A DNA stretch of 64,000 bases from Marinoscillum sp040222955 (GTDB lineage Bacteria > Bacteroidota > Bacteroidia > Cytophagales > Cyclobacteriaceae): the NCBI RefSeq assembly GCF_040222955.1, contig NZ_JAVKCA010000008.1, forward strand, positions 62,001 through 126,000. The letters run 5' to 3'. Below the pieces are notes generated by a model. That model saw only the letters and a program-made list of their open reading frames with translations. It was not told where the DNA came from and searched no databases. This document shows positions 1 to 6,993 of the stretch, in pieces. Every line of letters begins with the position of its first letter. Position 1 is the stretch's first letter. Both the position numbers and the translations under genes were made by a program.

Positions 1-1386
1 TTTTGCTGACCCATGCCTTAAAAGTACGGCATGGCCAAAGAACGTCAGTAATGACATTATGATAGCTGCTGGTATTTCCCAATAAGTTCGAAGCTCGGAC
101 GCTGACAGGTCAAAGAAAAAATCTCCTGTTGAACCTGACATTACGAGGGTCTCTTTGGTGTGATAAACTCCCTGACTGAATAACAGGGTACCCTGAGCAC
201 TAACCTCCTGAACCGGCTCTAAAATGGCACCTGGTCTTTTCGCATAAAACAAATCTCTTGTCGACTTATCACGGAAAATTAGAAAGTTGTAATCCTCCTC
301 AATGTTTGGGGAGTTACTAATGAAATACAAATTTTCTGGAATAGCATAAGTGGCCGACTCACTGAAATCCTCTTTTACTTTAACCAGGTATTGGCTGGCA
401 TCATTGGCTGTTTTAATATAGTAGCTTTGGTCCTGATCGCTAAAAATATGACTTATTCTTGCATCGGGGCCCAATTTGAAAAGGATTGAAGCCTGATTTA
501 TATTTTGGTAAGAATAGACATCTGATCTCGGTGATTGATCGAAGTGATTGAGAATAAAATATGGTTTACCTCCCAGAACTATGAAGATTGTATTGGAAGA
601 TAATCCCTTGGCCTCATACCAATCTTTTATTTCCAGATTCTCATCAAACGTTATAATGTAACTATTTTGATCACTAAAGTATTCACCTCCATGGTTGTTG
701 TCGGGGGACCGTCCCCAGGTGATAATCTCATTGACCCCATCCTGATCCAGGTCAAAACTGGTGCTAAATTGCTGATGCGCTTTAATTGAGTCTTGTGAAT
801 AAGTCCACTCATCTTTGTCAAAATCATAGAGGCAAACGTTCCTCGGCCTTGCACCAAATCCTCCCATTATTGAAAGAACCATACGTCGCTTTTCATTTTC
901 ACGAATGGATAAAATACTACCTGATGTGGTAGTGCTTTTAATATCAGTAAATCCAGTTATCACAAACTTTCTATTGAGTATGACTCTTTTTGGATATTCT
1001 ACCCCACTGATAAACAGACTGTCTTCTGAATATTGAAACCCATAGACTTCCATAATTCCATTTCGATTATAATCACCATAGAAAAGTGCGGCATCGTCAA
1101 GCCATTCCGACTTGAAGTTGTGTTGGTAAACGCCATCAGAACCATCTTTAATATAAATTGTCGCGAATCCATTTCTATGGTATCCCTTGGTGATTAGTTC
1201 ATGATCACCATCTGCATCCAAATCTTTAAGTAGGGAAACGTCCTTGCTGCTCTGATTTTCGACCACCTCATAGGTTACTATATCAGAAGACGGTATTATT
1301 CGAAGCGTGAAGTATGTTATCAGTCCGACGAGGATTGATGACGTCAGAGGGATTAGTTTTCTAAGTTCATTCCTTTTGAAGTCCAT
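1..1386 (-). CDS. FG-GAP-like membrane protein, probable sensor (3' end outside window)
   Basis: An open frame begins at the ATG complementary to 1384-1386 and stays open for 462 codons to base 1, so the C-terminus is missing. A hydrophobic N-terminal segment (about residues 10-30) is followed by roughly 400 residues of beta-rich sequence. That region has FG-GAP/VCBS-type acidic loops such as DLDADGDHELITKG and DLDQDGVNEIITWG. A second membrane segment (WEIPAAIIMSLLTFFGHAVLL) lies just before the window edge. The layout of anchor, extracytoplasmic propeller, membrane helix and missing cytoplasmic part is that of a membrane sensor, and LytS-type histidine kinases occur in this arrangement in Bacteroidota. 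The kinase itself is not seen, so sensor is an inference. Membrane-anchored FG-GAP protein is well supported. Confidence 0.75.
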   Translation of the reverse strand, partial: MDFKRNELRKLIPLTSSILVGLITYFTLRIIPSSDIVTYEVVENQSSKDVSLLKDLDADGDHELITKGYHRNGFATIYIKDGSDGVYQHNFKSEWLDDAALFYGDYNRNGIMEVYGFQYSEDSLFISGVEYPKRVILNRKFVITGFTDIKSTTTSGSILSIRENEKRRMVLSIMGGFGARPRNVCLYDFDKDEWTYSQDSIKAHQQFSTSFDLDQDGVNEIITWGRSPDNNHGGEYFSDQNSYIITFDENLEIKDWYEAKGLSSNTIFIVLGGKPYFILNHFDQSPRSDVYSYQNINQASILFKLGPDARISHIFSDQDQSYYIKTANDASQYLVKVKEDFSESATYAIPENLYFISNSPNIEEDYNFLIFRDKSTRDLFYAKRPGAILEPVQEVSAQGTLLFSQGVYHTKETLVMSGSTGDFFFDLSASELRTYWEIPAAIIMSLLTFFGHAVLLRHGSAK

Positions 1387-1413
1387 TCAATAAAGTTTAG
1401 CTACCCTATGCTT

Positions 1414-1451
1414 TTGCAAGTCTTGGCTGCACAAGCTCGTGCGACTTGCAA
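1414..1451. repeat. Imperfect inverted repeat upstream of FG-GAP gene
   Basis: TTGCAAGTC (1414-1422) is matched by GACTTGCAA (1443-1451), with an inner GCAC/GTGC pair. The hairpin lies 28 bases upstream of the start codon at 1386. It could be a REP-like element or a regulatory site. No second copy was found in the window. Confidence 0.45.
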
Positions 1452-1580
1452 CTGTGCTTATTGTTGGCGTTTCATCAGGTGGGCATGAAACATGTTATCC
1501 GAGTATGTGAGATATTTAACACCATCTCAAAATAGCCATATAACCATTACGAGTCAAGCATTATTTTTCGTGCTTCTAAG

Positions 1581-1610
1581 AAACCTCCAGGGTTTTGAAA
1601 ACCCTGGAGC
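1581..1610. repeat. Palindromic repeat, copy 1 (partial)
   Basis: CTCCAGGGTTTT-G-AAAACCCTGGAG is a perfect 12-bp-arm inverted repeat (1585-1609). It has the core of the 33-nt palindrome found whole at 2816, 3200 and 3999 but lacks the outer GGTTT on its right side. It sits between the downstream end of the TonB-C gene and the FG-GAP gene. Confidence 0.75.
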
Positions 1611-1671
1611 ATCTTTTTAATGAGGGATCTCACTTATAACGCCTCATTGTAATTTGAGTAAGCTAGCCGAT

Positions 1672-2691
1672 TTAAAGCTTGAAAATAATTGGGAGAACCA
1701 TTCTCGTTTTAACAGGTCTTCCTCTTTGATTTCCTGGAATCCATTTACCTGAAGTTAACCTTACAAGACGTACGGCCTCCTCATCACAACCATACCCTAA
1801 GGCCCTTTCTGCCTTTACCTCTTCCAGTTCCCCACTTTTGTTAATCACAAATGACACGAAAACACGACCTTCAACTTTACTCCTTCTTGCCTCTCTAGGG
1901 TAGCTCATATTGTCTCCAATCAACCTATAAAATGCCACCATTCCGCCCGGATATTCAGGCTGTTGCTCGACAACTGACCACATTTCGGCTTGAGGGTTAA
2001 AGAGAAACGGTTGTTCGAATGATGTGATTACAGGCGAATGTCGCTGATAGGCCGGTATCCATTTCGGTGAACCTTCAAATAATTCTTTAATGATGTCAAC
2101 ATAGTCAGTTGCATTTAGAATGGAATCAACTCTTAATGTACCGTCTTTAAGGATTGAAAAACGGACATCTACATCGATAGGAATAGGAATGGAACCGCTT
2201 GATTCAAATAATCCATCTATCAAATAATCATGAAATTCTCTGAGGCCACCCGGAAACTCGGCTGGTATTTCAAGAGGTGCACTTTCTTGCGACCTTAAAT
2301 CAATTTCTTGAGAAAAGTAATTTTGATTGTATTGAAAACCATTGACTATCACAGAATCTTCCAATCTCAACGTTTGCAGTGCATATTTAACAGGGGGAAT
2401 AGTTAATTGAAATTGTGTGTTTGTTTCATCAAGCGCGGTAGTCACCGTTTCATATCCAACATGCGAAATAACAATTTCCTGATTCGACCCGGTCAATTCA
2501 AAATAGCCAAGAAAATTGGTGAAAGTCCCTGTAGCTGTACCTTTTAATATAACATTAGCATTGGAAACGGGCTTTTTGGTTTCTGAGTTAATGACTCTCC
2601 CCAAGTATTTAACATCCTGTCCATGAGAGAATATTGAAAGGTGAAATGTTATTAAGATCAGTGAGAGTCGAACGAAAGTTTTCATGTTCAT
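1672..2691 (-). CDS. Secreted protein with carboxypeptidase-regulatory-like and two TonB-C-like domains
   Basis: A 339-aa protein with a signal peptide (residues 1-24, ending FSHGQ). Next comes a carboxypeptidase-D regulatory-like beta-sandwich (about 27-105, GRVINSETKKPVSNANVILKG) of the kind that precedes TonB-dependent receptors. The C-terminal third (about 245-339) is a canonical TonB C-terminal domain (YPGGMVAFYRLI, YPREARRSKVEGRVFVSFVI, GCDEEAVRLV). Residues about 140-230 look like a second, degenerate copy (EFPGGLREFHDYL, VDVRFSILKDGTL, SPKWIPAYQRHSPV). The signal peptide, and the lack of a cytoplasmic TonB anchor or proline-rich linker, argue against a classical TonB. An ATG two codons in is an alternative start. 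Role unknown, probably periplasmic or envelope. Surrounded by repeats. Confidence 0.8.
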   Translation of the reverse strand: MNMKTFVRLSLILITFHLSIFSHGQDVKYLGRVINSETKKPVSNANVILKGTATGTFTNFLGYFELTGSNQEIVISHVGYETVTTALDETNTQFQLTIPPVKYALQTLRLEDSVIVNGFQYNQNYFSQEIDLRSQESAPLEIPAEFPGGLREFHDYLIDGLFESSGSIPIPIDVDVRFSILKDGTLRVDSILNATDYVDIIKELFEGSPKWIPAYQRHSPVITSFEQPFLFNPQAEMWSVVEQQPEYPGGMVAFYRLIGDNMSYPREARRSKVEGRVFVSFVINKSGELEEVKAERALGYGCDEEAVRLVRLTSGKWIPGNQRGRPVKTRMVLPIIFKL

Positions 2692-2789
2692 TTGTGATTT
2701 TTTTTAGTCCCATATCCGTGCATGAGACGTTGGCTCGCACTTGGATCGAAGAAGCAAAATAGTGAAATTCGGGGTGCTCAACAAGAGGT

Positions 2790-2860
2790 GAGACTGGTGT
2801 GGGGTATACCTTTTGAAACCTCCAAGGTTTTCAAAACCTTGGAGGTTTGGGTGATTAAGG
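2790..2860. repeat. 71-nt palindromic repeat unit, copy 2
   Basis: A perfect 33-nt palindrome (2816-2848; arms AAACCTCCAAGGTTTT and AAAACCTTGGAGGTTT around one C) lies inside a 71-nt unit. The unit starts GAGACTGGTGTGGGGTAT and ends GGGTGATTAAGG. The same 71-nt unit recurs at 3973-4043. Relative to copies 3 and 4 this palindrome carries a G-to-A change in the left arm and the matching C-to-T change in the right arm. Confidence 0.8.
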
Positions 2861-2927
2861 ACGACCCACCCTACCTATCCAATCACGTTGTGCTTTGGGT
2901 CAATCGCTTACGCCAACCTGATTATCT

Positions 2928-3168
2928 CGAAAAAGAAATTTTCTGGCTCCGCACGTTTGCGCCGCCCGGAAAAGATATTTTCTAGCTTCTACAAGTCAGA
3001 AAACTCCAAAAAAGATATTTTTAGCTCTCCACAAGTCGGGAAACAACCGAAAAAGAAAATTTTTAGCCTCCACAGATTTGGAAACTCCGAAAAAGAAAAT
3101 TTTTTCGCTCCGCATGTTGGCACAGCCCGAAACTGATCTTTTTTACTTTGCGCAGACCTGCGCAGGGG
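2928..3168. repeat. Degenerate tandem array, six units of about 40 bp
   Basis: Units begin near 2928, 2967, 3007, 3048, 3088 and 3128, spaced 39-41 bases apart. Each starts CGAAAAAGA(A/T)A(T)TTTT. A pyrimidine-rich segment resembling GCTCCACAAGT follows, and each unit closes with a short run such as GGGAAACTC or GCGCCGCC. The units are diverged from each other but clearly in register. No unique spacers separate them, so this is not a CRISPR array. Confidence 0.7.
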
Positions 3169-3199
3169 AAAACAGAAAAAATCGAGCGTTTCTTTTCTG

Positions 3200-3232
3200 A
3201 AACCTCCAGGGTTTTGAAAACCCTGGAGGTTT
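3200..3232. repeat. 33-nt perfect palindrome, copy 3
   Basis: Arms AAACCTCCAGGGTTTT and AAAACCCTGGAGGTTT around one G, followed by GGGTGATC. The left flank (GAGCGTTTCTTTTCTG) differs from that of copies 2 and 4. Located between the tandem array and the PIN toxin. Confidence 0.8.
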
Positions 3233-3240
3233 GGGTGATC

Positions 3241-3260
3241 ATTCCCGCGGAGGCGGGAAT
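3241..3260. repeat. GC-rich palindrome
   Basis: ATTCCCGC-GGAG-GCGGGAAT is a perfect 8-bp-arm inverted repeat, 19 bases past the 3' end of the PIN toxin gene. It could fold as a weak terminator for that gene or be an unrelated REP-type element. Confidence 0.5.
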
Positions 3261-3278
3261 CTCATCAGTGAATACTTG

Positions 3279-3653
3279 TTATTCTACTGCGTAGATGATC
3301 ACATCCAATTCCTGGATTCTATCAAATGCTTTATCTGCTGTAAATAAAGGTAACTTGCTATAAAAAGCTGAAGCCGCGACAATGGCATCTGGCAACTTTA
3401 GTTTCCTGGTTTTGCGGAACTCAACTGCTATCTTCTTAATGCCCGAGCTTATACTAATTATTTGACATTCACCAATGAGTTCTTCGATTATCTTCTGCTC
3501 ACCGGCAGACAAATTCGGGATTGCCAGTAACTCGAGTTCTGTTATTATAGATATTGCAAGCTGCTTACCTTCAAGGATTTGTGTAACCTCCTGATCTCCA
3601 TTCAAAAGATAAATTAGGATATTGGTATCAACAAAAAGCTTATTTCCAATCAT
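3279..3653 (-). CDS. PIN-domain toxin, VapC type
   Basis: A 124-aa protein, the usual size for a VapC ribonuclease. PIN acidic residues are in the expected places: D9 (KLFVDTNILIYLL), E39 (SIITELELL), D89 (KLPDAIVAASA) and D107 (LFTADKAF). These coordinate Mg2+ or Mn2+ in the family, which cuts tRNA or rRNA. The start overlaps the last 14 bases of the small antitoxin gene upstream, a normal toxin-antitoxin arrangement implying coupled translation. It sits in a repeat-rich stretch, consistent with an accessory module. The RNA target cannot be inferred. Confidence 0.85.
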   Translation of the reverse strand: MIGNKLFVDTNILIYLLNGDQEVTQILEGKQLAISIITELELLAIPNLSAGEQKIIEELIGECQIISISSGIKKIAVEFRKTRKLKLPDAIVAASAFYSKLPLFTADKAFDRIQELDVIIYAVE

Positions 3654-3810
3654 CCCTTAATTCAGACTGGAATTTAACAGGGTCGATTTTACCTTTAAGG
3701 ATACCGCTGTATTTGGACGTAGAAATACCCTTATGCTCCTTTGATACCACTTCGTTGAGCTTCTTAAGTTGTTCCTGGATTGGCGAGCCCTTTTTTATTA
3801 CTGTTACCAT
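3640..3810 (-). CDS. 56-aa antitoxin partner of the PIN toxin
   Basis: A short frame from the ATG at 3808-3810 to the TAA at 3640-3642 encodes 56 residues (MVTVIKKGSPIQEQLKKLNE at the N-terminus, FQSELRDDWK at the end). It overlaps the PIN toxin start by 14 bases in another frame, which marks it as the antitoxin. The N-terminal 20 residues look helical. The C-terminal part (residues about 40-56) is charged and is probably the segment that wraps the toxin. No AbrB or ribbon-helix-helix motif is obvious, so autoregulation is uncertain. A -7 element lies only four bases before the ATG. Confidence 0.75.
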   Translation of the reverse strand: MVTVIKKGSPIQEQLKKLNEVVSKEHKGISTSKYSGILKGKIDPVKFQSELRDDWK

Positions 3811-3814
3811 GCTC

Positions 3815-3822
3815 CAAATATA
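3815..3822 (-). promoter_or_regulatory. Bacteroidota -7 element of the toxin-antitoxin operon
   Basis: The minus strand reads TATATTTG, an exact match to TAnnTTTG. Its last base is four nucleotides before the antitoxin ATG, so transcription would begin at or next to the start codon. No clear -33 TTTG is seen at the usual distance. Confidence 0.5.
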
Positions 3823-3972
3823 CGGATTACTCTTTTCTAAGTTCTGAAAGCATTGATCGTGGAGTCTGGTCTGGAAGCGCCAGAGACTACTTGTGGAGAG
3901 GGGTTGGAAGAGGGATTGTCCTATCCTTCGATAAACTCATGATGACAATACCAGGCTCAGGCACCAACAAGC

Positions 3973-4043
3973 GAGACTGGTGTGGGGTATGCCTTTTGAA
4001 ACCTCCAGGGTTTTGAAAACCCTGGAGGTTTGGGTGATTAAGG
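3973..4043. repeat. 71-nt palindromic repeat unit, copy 4
   Basis: Same 71-nt unit as 2790-2860: left flank GAGACTGGTGTGGGGTAT, palindrome 3999-4031 (arms AAACCTCCAGGGTTTT and AAAACCCTGGAGGTTT), right flank GGGTGATTAAGG. It lies between the toxin-antitoxin module and the 3' end of the SCO1 gene. Confidence 0.8.
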
Positions 4044-4064
4044 CCCATGCACGCTGTGCTTTCG

Positions 4065-4745
4065 TTACAGCAAAGTGCTTATATCCTCGATCATGCGGGC
4101 CATTTCCAGAGGAATGGTGCCATTGTAGACCCCTCGGATACGTCGCTGCTGATCTACTAAAATGACTTTCTCCGTATGCAAAAAATCAGCCTCTATGGTA
4201 ACCGTCTTGCCAAACCCTTCATCGGCGAAGTAAGACTCCCGGGCCAGGGAGTAAATCTCCTGCTTATCTCCTGTCAGCAGGTGCCATTGGTCAGCACGGA
4301 TGTCATTCAGCTCGGCATACACCTGAAGGCGCTCCACGGTATCGGCCCAGGGCATCACCGTGTGCGATAGGATGACTACCTCGCTCGCCTCGAAGGCCTC
4401 CTGCACCCGCAAGAGGTTTTTGGACATCCTGGGGCATACGCTCGGGCAGAGTGTGAAAAAGAAATTGGCGACATACACCTTCCCGTCGGTCAGCGCATTG
4501 CTGACGGTGTCCCCGCGCTGGTCTACAAAACGAAATGGGGCAATGGTATGAATATCATCGTAGGCCGCCGTACCTTCCTTCACCCACATGGGTGTAAAAG
4601 TGGCTTCATTGAAAAAAGGGAGCAATATTTCTTCCGCTTCCTTTTTGGCGGTGGGCTGGCATCCTGACCCCACCAGGATCAGGCCTAGCCATACAAGGCT
4701 AATTCTCAATGCCTTTATACGGGTCAATTTCTTCTTTTTCTCCAT
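4065..4745 (-). CDS. SCO1/SenC family lipoprotein
   Basis: A 226-aa protein with a lipoprotein signal (VGSGC, C29) followed by a thioredoxin-fold SCO domain. The copper ligands are present: CPSVC (C100, C104) and a distal histidine in DFLHTEK (H190). SCO proteins deliver copper to the CuA site of cytochrome c oxidase or act as thiol oxidoreductases at the membrane. No oxidase subunit genes lie in the window, so a respiratory role is inferred from the family only. The gene is last in a minus-strand operon after the YHYH and MORN genes. Its start overlaps the MORN gene by 47 bases, and no later ATG would preserve the lipobox. Confidence 0.9.
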   Translation of the reverse strand: MEKKKKLTRIKALRISLVWLGLILVGSGCQPTAKKEAEEILLPFFNEATFTPMWVKEGTAAYDDIHTIAPFRFVDQRGDTVSNALTDGKVYVANFFFTLCPSVCPRMSKNLLRVQEAFEASEVVILSHTVMPWADTVERLQVYAELNDIRADQWHLLTGDKQEIYSLARESYFADEGFGKTVTIEADFLHTEKVILVDQQRRIRGVYNGTIPLEMARMIEDISTLL

Positions 4746-5337
4746 CTATTTTTGTGCATCTTTTAATTCCCATCAATCCATAGCGCTTTCCATTTTCACG
4801 GATCACATAGTTGGCCCTTATCTTACCATCGCGCCTCCATATTTTCTGAGCACCAAAGGGCCGGCCGTCCTGGTAGTTTAAGTCCTGAAAGAGGCTGCCA
4901 TCGGGGTACCACTCCTTGTGGTTACCCACACTCCTGCCCTGGTCAAAGTGATAGAGAAACTTCATTTGTCCGTCCTCATACCACGCTATATGTGCTCCAT
5001 GTTTTTGTCCATCGGTGTAGGGTCTTTTGAACCTGAGTGCGCCGCTGGCATAATAGGCAAGCATCTCTCCATCCAGCTTACCTTCAAAATACCCTTGTCG
5101 CAGCATCACCTGACCTTCTGTATTGAGGTCTACCAGGTAGCCCGAATAGGGCACCTCACGGTACAGCAGCACGCCTGCTGAATCCTTCCGAAGGTCTTCA
5201 TGTGTACTGATCAGCTGGGTACTGGGGATTCGCTTCTCTACCTCCTCAAGCACCGCGTCATCAGGCTTCTCCCCCCCCTCATACCGAGAGAGGGCAAGAA
5301 ACAGACCACACACAACCAACAGGATAAGTACTCTCAT
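4699..5337 (-). CDS. MORN-repeat-variant secreted protein (YwqK-like)
   Basis: A 212-aa protein with an N-terminal hydrophobic signal or anchor (MRVLILLVVCGLFLA). Four to five MORN-variant repeats of about 22 residues run from residue 65 to 190 (GYFEGKLDGEMLAYYASGAL, DGQKHGAHIAWYEDGQM, SVGNHKEWYPDGSLF, GRPFGAQKIWRRDGKI). Databases often label such proteins YwqK-family antitoxin, but nothing here indicates a toxin partner. It sits between YHYH and SCO1 genes, so an envelope role linked to them is likely. The function of MORN variants in Bacteroidota is not settled. Confidence 0.75.
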   Translation of the reverse strand: MRVLILLVVCGLFLALSRYEGGEKPDDAVLEEVEKRIPSTQLISTHEDLRKDSAGVLLYREVPYSGYLVDLNTEGQVMLRQGYFEGKLDGEMLAYYASGALRFKRPYTDGQKHGAHIAWYEDGQMKFLYHFDQGRSVGNHKEWYPDGSLFQDLNYQDGRPFGAQKIWRRDGKIRANYVIRENGKRYGLMGIKRCTKIDGEKEEIDPYKGIEN

Positions 5338-5352
5338 TTCTTAGCTTAATTC

Positions 5353-6192
5353 TTACTTGGTGATGGTACCCGGAGTTCCATAGTATCCATCACCATTGAT
5401 CCACGGAAGGTCGTCTGTGATGTGGTAATGATAGATCCCATCGGGAAACTCAGCAGTAGCTGAAATATGCCCGTGATAATCATCCAGATCATCATTAATC
5501 AACCTCTTACCGCCTTCCACAGGCCCGTATACGGGAAACCCATCCAACAGCAGGCCGAGAAAAGCATCGTCACTGAGGGTCTCGGTAAGCCAGACGGGCT
5601 CTAAGTGGTAATGGTAATCTCCCGCCTGAGCCGGATGCCCTTCATACTGATCAAAAGTATTGAGCTCCTCCAGGATATCATCGCCCGGCCCTGCATTCTG
5701 ATTGTAAAAAGCCACACTGTTGACCGCCACGCCCATGGGGCCAAAATCAGTGGCCTCTTTATTGGTAGCCTCTTCAGGAAAGCGAGGCAGCGTATAGACA
5801 AAATTCTGAATCTCTATACTGTTCGGGTTTTTCTTAAAATCAGGATTATTAGGTTCGTCATAGTCCTCATACAATGAGTTGTTGGGTGAGTAGTACATAC
5901 TCTTATGATCAGGCTGATCGCTGGATGAAATGATCACACTCTCGTCTGTAATGGTAACGGACACAGCGCTGGTGTGGTAAAATTTAGCAGCAAGCACACT
6001 GATGTCCACCTTCGTTTCCTCTTCTTCCTCCTCCTCTTCATTTTCTTCTTCCTGTTCCTCTTCTTCCTCCTCTTCCTGTTGTTCTTCAGGATCAGGTTCG
6101 TCCACCGGGGACTCATCGCATGCCGTGGTGAAGATCAAAAAGCTCATCAGAAGTAGCATGGCCAATTGTTTCATAAAATCTCTTACTTTCAT
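5353..6192 (-). CDS. YHYH-domain lipoprotein
   Basis: A 279-aa protein with a lipoprotein signal ending in FTTAC. A long acidic linker, almost entirely Glu (about residues 33-61), separates the signal from a C-terminal YHYH domain. The family-naming motif occurs twice: GDYHYHLEPVW and GIYHYHITDDLPW. Two starts are possible, 6192 or the ATG at 6174 that begins MKQLAMLLLMSFL. It is first gene of the operon with MORN and SCO1. YHYH proteins often neighbour SCO proteins in marine bacteria, and the histidine-rich motif suggests metal binding, but the activity is unknown. Confidence 0.8.
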   Translation of the reverse strand: MKVRDFMKQLAMLLLMSFLIFTTACDESPVDEPDPEEQQEEEEEEEQEEENEEEEEEEETKVDISVLAAKFYHTSAVSVTITDESVIISSSDQPDHKSMYYSPNNSLYEDYDEPNNPDFKKNPNSIEIQNFVYTLPRFPEEATNKEATDFGPMGVAVNSVAFYNQNAGPGDDILEELNTFDQYEGHPAQAGDYHYHLEPVWLTETLSDDAFLGLLLDGFPVYGPVEGGKRLINDDLDDYHGHISATAEFPDGIYHYHITDDLPWINGDGYYGTPGTITK

Positions 6193-6211
6193 AGTTGATA
6201 TTTCTTTAAAT

Positions 6212-6245
6212 CAAACCAAGTGAAGGGTATCCCTTCTTTGACAAA
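6212..6245 (-). promoter_or_regulatory. Promoter-like region with a 15-bp palindrome in its spacer
   Basis: On the minus strand TTTG (6245-6242) is followed after 22 bases by TTGGTTTG (6219-6212), one mismatch from TAnnTTTG. It would serve the YHYH-MORN-SCO1 operon. The spacer contains GAAGGGTATCCCTTC (6222-6236), a perfect palindrome with 6-bp arms. A dyad between the two promoter elements is where MerR-type activators or steric repressors bind. Confidence 0.4.
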
Positions 6246-6369
6246 TGAAACGGAAAGCCCTCCATATACCCTACCCTATGGTTCACCCGATTGTGAAAAA
6301 AACCTGAAGCAGATGGATCGTCTTTTTAAGAAGGGGGAATATTTAATATCTTAACCCAAAATCACAACC

Positions 6370-6990
6370 ATGAAGACTTTCCTGTTTCTCTTATCCCTCC
6401 TTTCAGCGTTTACTGGCTTTGGCCAAAAGGACACGGCACTCACTTTTGGCCAACTGGAGGGAGATGAATACTCAAATGAATACTTTGACCTTACCGTGAA
6501 ATTTGACACCACGTGGTTCACCATGGATCAGGAACAACTCAAGGCCATGACCAATGCCGGTAAAGAACTTATTAAATCCAAAAATGCTGATTTTGGTGAA
6601 ATGCTGGATCTGGCCATGCTACAGACGGTTTATCTCTTTGGGATCTCCCAGTATGAGCAAGGCGCTCCGGTAGATTACAATCCGTCTTTTCTCATGCTTG
6701 CAGAAAATCTCTCCAATGCACCCGGGGTAAAAAAAGGTGAAGACTATCTGTTTCATACCAAAAACGCTCTAAAGCAAACAGGGATGGATTACACCTTCGG
6801 AGAGCCATACGATGAGGTGAATGGCTTTGCGGTGTTATCCGCAGAACTGGCCTATATGGGGATAAAAATCAAACAACATTACGTCACAAAAGTCAGCGAT
6901 GGATATGCCCTTTCGTGCATTCTCTCCTTCGCCGATGACGACCAAAAGGGGGCACTTTATGAAATGGTCAACTCCATCAAAATGAAATGA
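6370..6990 (+). CDS. Secreted protein of unknown function
   Basis: A 206-aa protein with a clear signal peptide (MKTFLFLLSLLSAFTGFGQ). No catalytic motif or named domain was recognised. The mature part is a mixed alpha/beta chain with a tryptophan and aromatic-rich start (FDLTVKFDTTWFTMDQEQL) and a C-terminal Lys-rich end. The gene runs towards the patatin gene, and their stop codons are 3 bases apart. It is preceded by an AT-rich leader. Likely periplasmic. Confidence 0.65.
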   Translation: MKTFLFLLSLLSAFTGFGQKDTALTFGQLEGDEYSNEYFDLTVKFDTTWFTMDQEQLKAMTNAGKELIKSKNADFGEMLDLAMLQTVYLFGISQYEQGAPVDYNPSFLMLAENLSNAPGVKKGEDYLFHTKNALKQTGMDYTFGEPYDEVNGFAVLSAELAYMGIKIKQHYVTKVSDGYALSCILSFADDDQKGALYEMVNSIKMK

Positions 6991-6993
6991 CCA

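Larger units (their letters stand above)
2692..3278. other. 587-nt gene-free region made of repeats
   Basis: There is no credible gene between the TonB-C gene and the PIN toxin. The stretch holds palindrome copies at 2816 and 3200, the 40-bp tandem array at 2928-3168 and a short GC-rich palindrome at 3241-3260. The small open frames on the plus strand follow the tandem repeat and have no recognisable protein features. Confidence 0.75.

Noticed and set aside
2722..3136. Two plus-strand open frames of 82-87 codons in the repeat region
   Set aside because: They follow the palindromic and tandem repeats, have no promoter, signal or known motif, and their composition reflects the repeat units.
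2928..3168. Possible CRISPR array
   Set aside because: The units are directly adjacent with no unique spacers, are diverged, and there are no cas genes.
6002..6223. Ser-rich open frame opposite the YHYH gene
   Set aside because: It is the antisense reading of the Glu-rich linker; low complexity explains the open frame.
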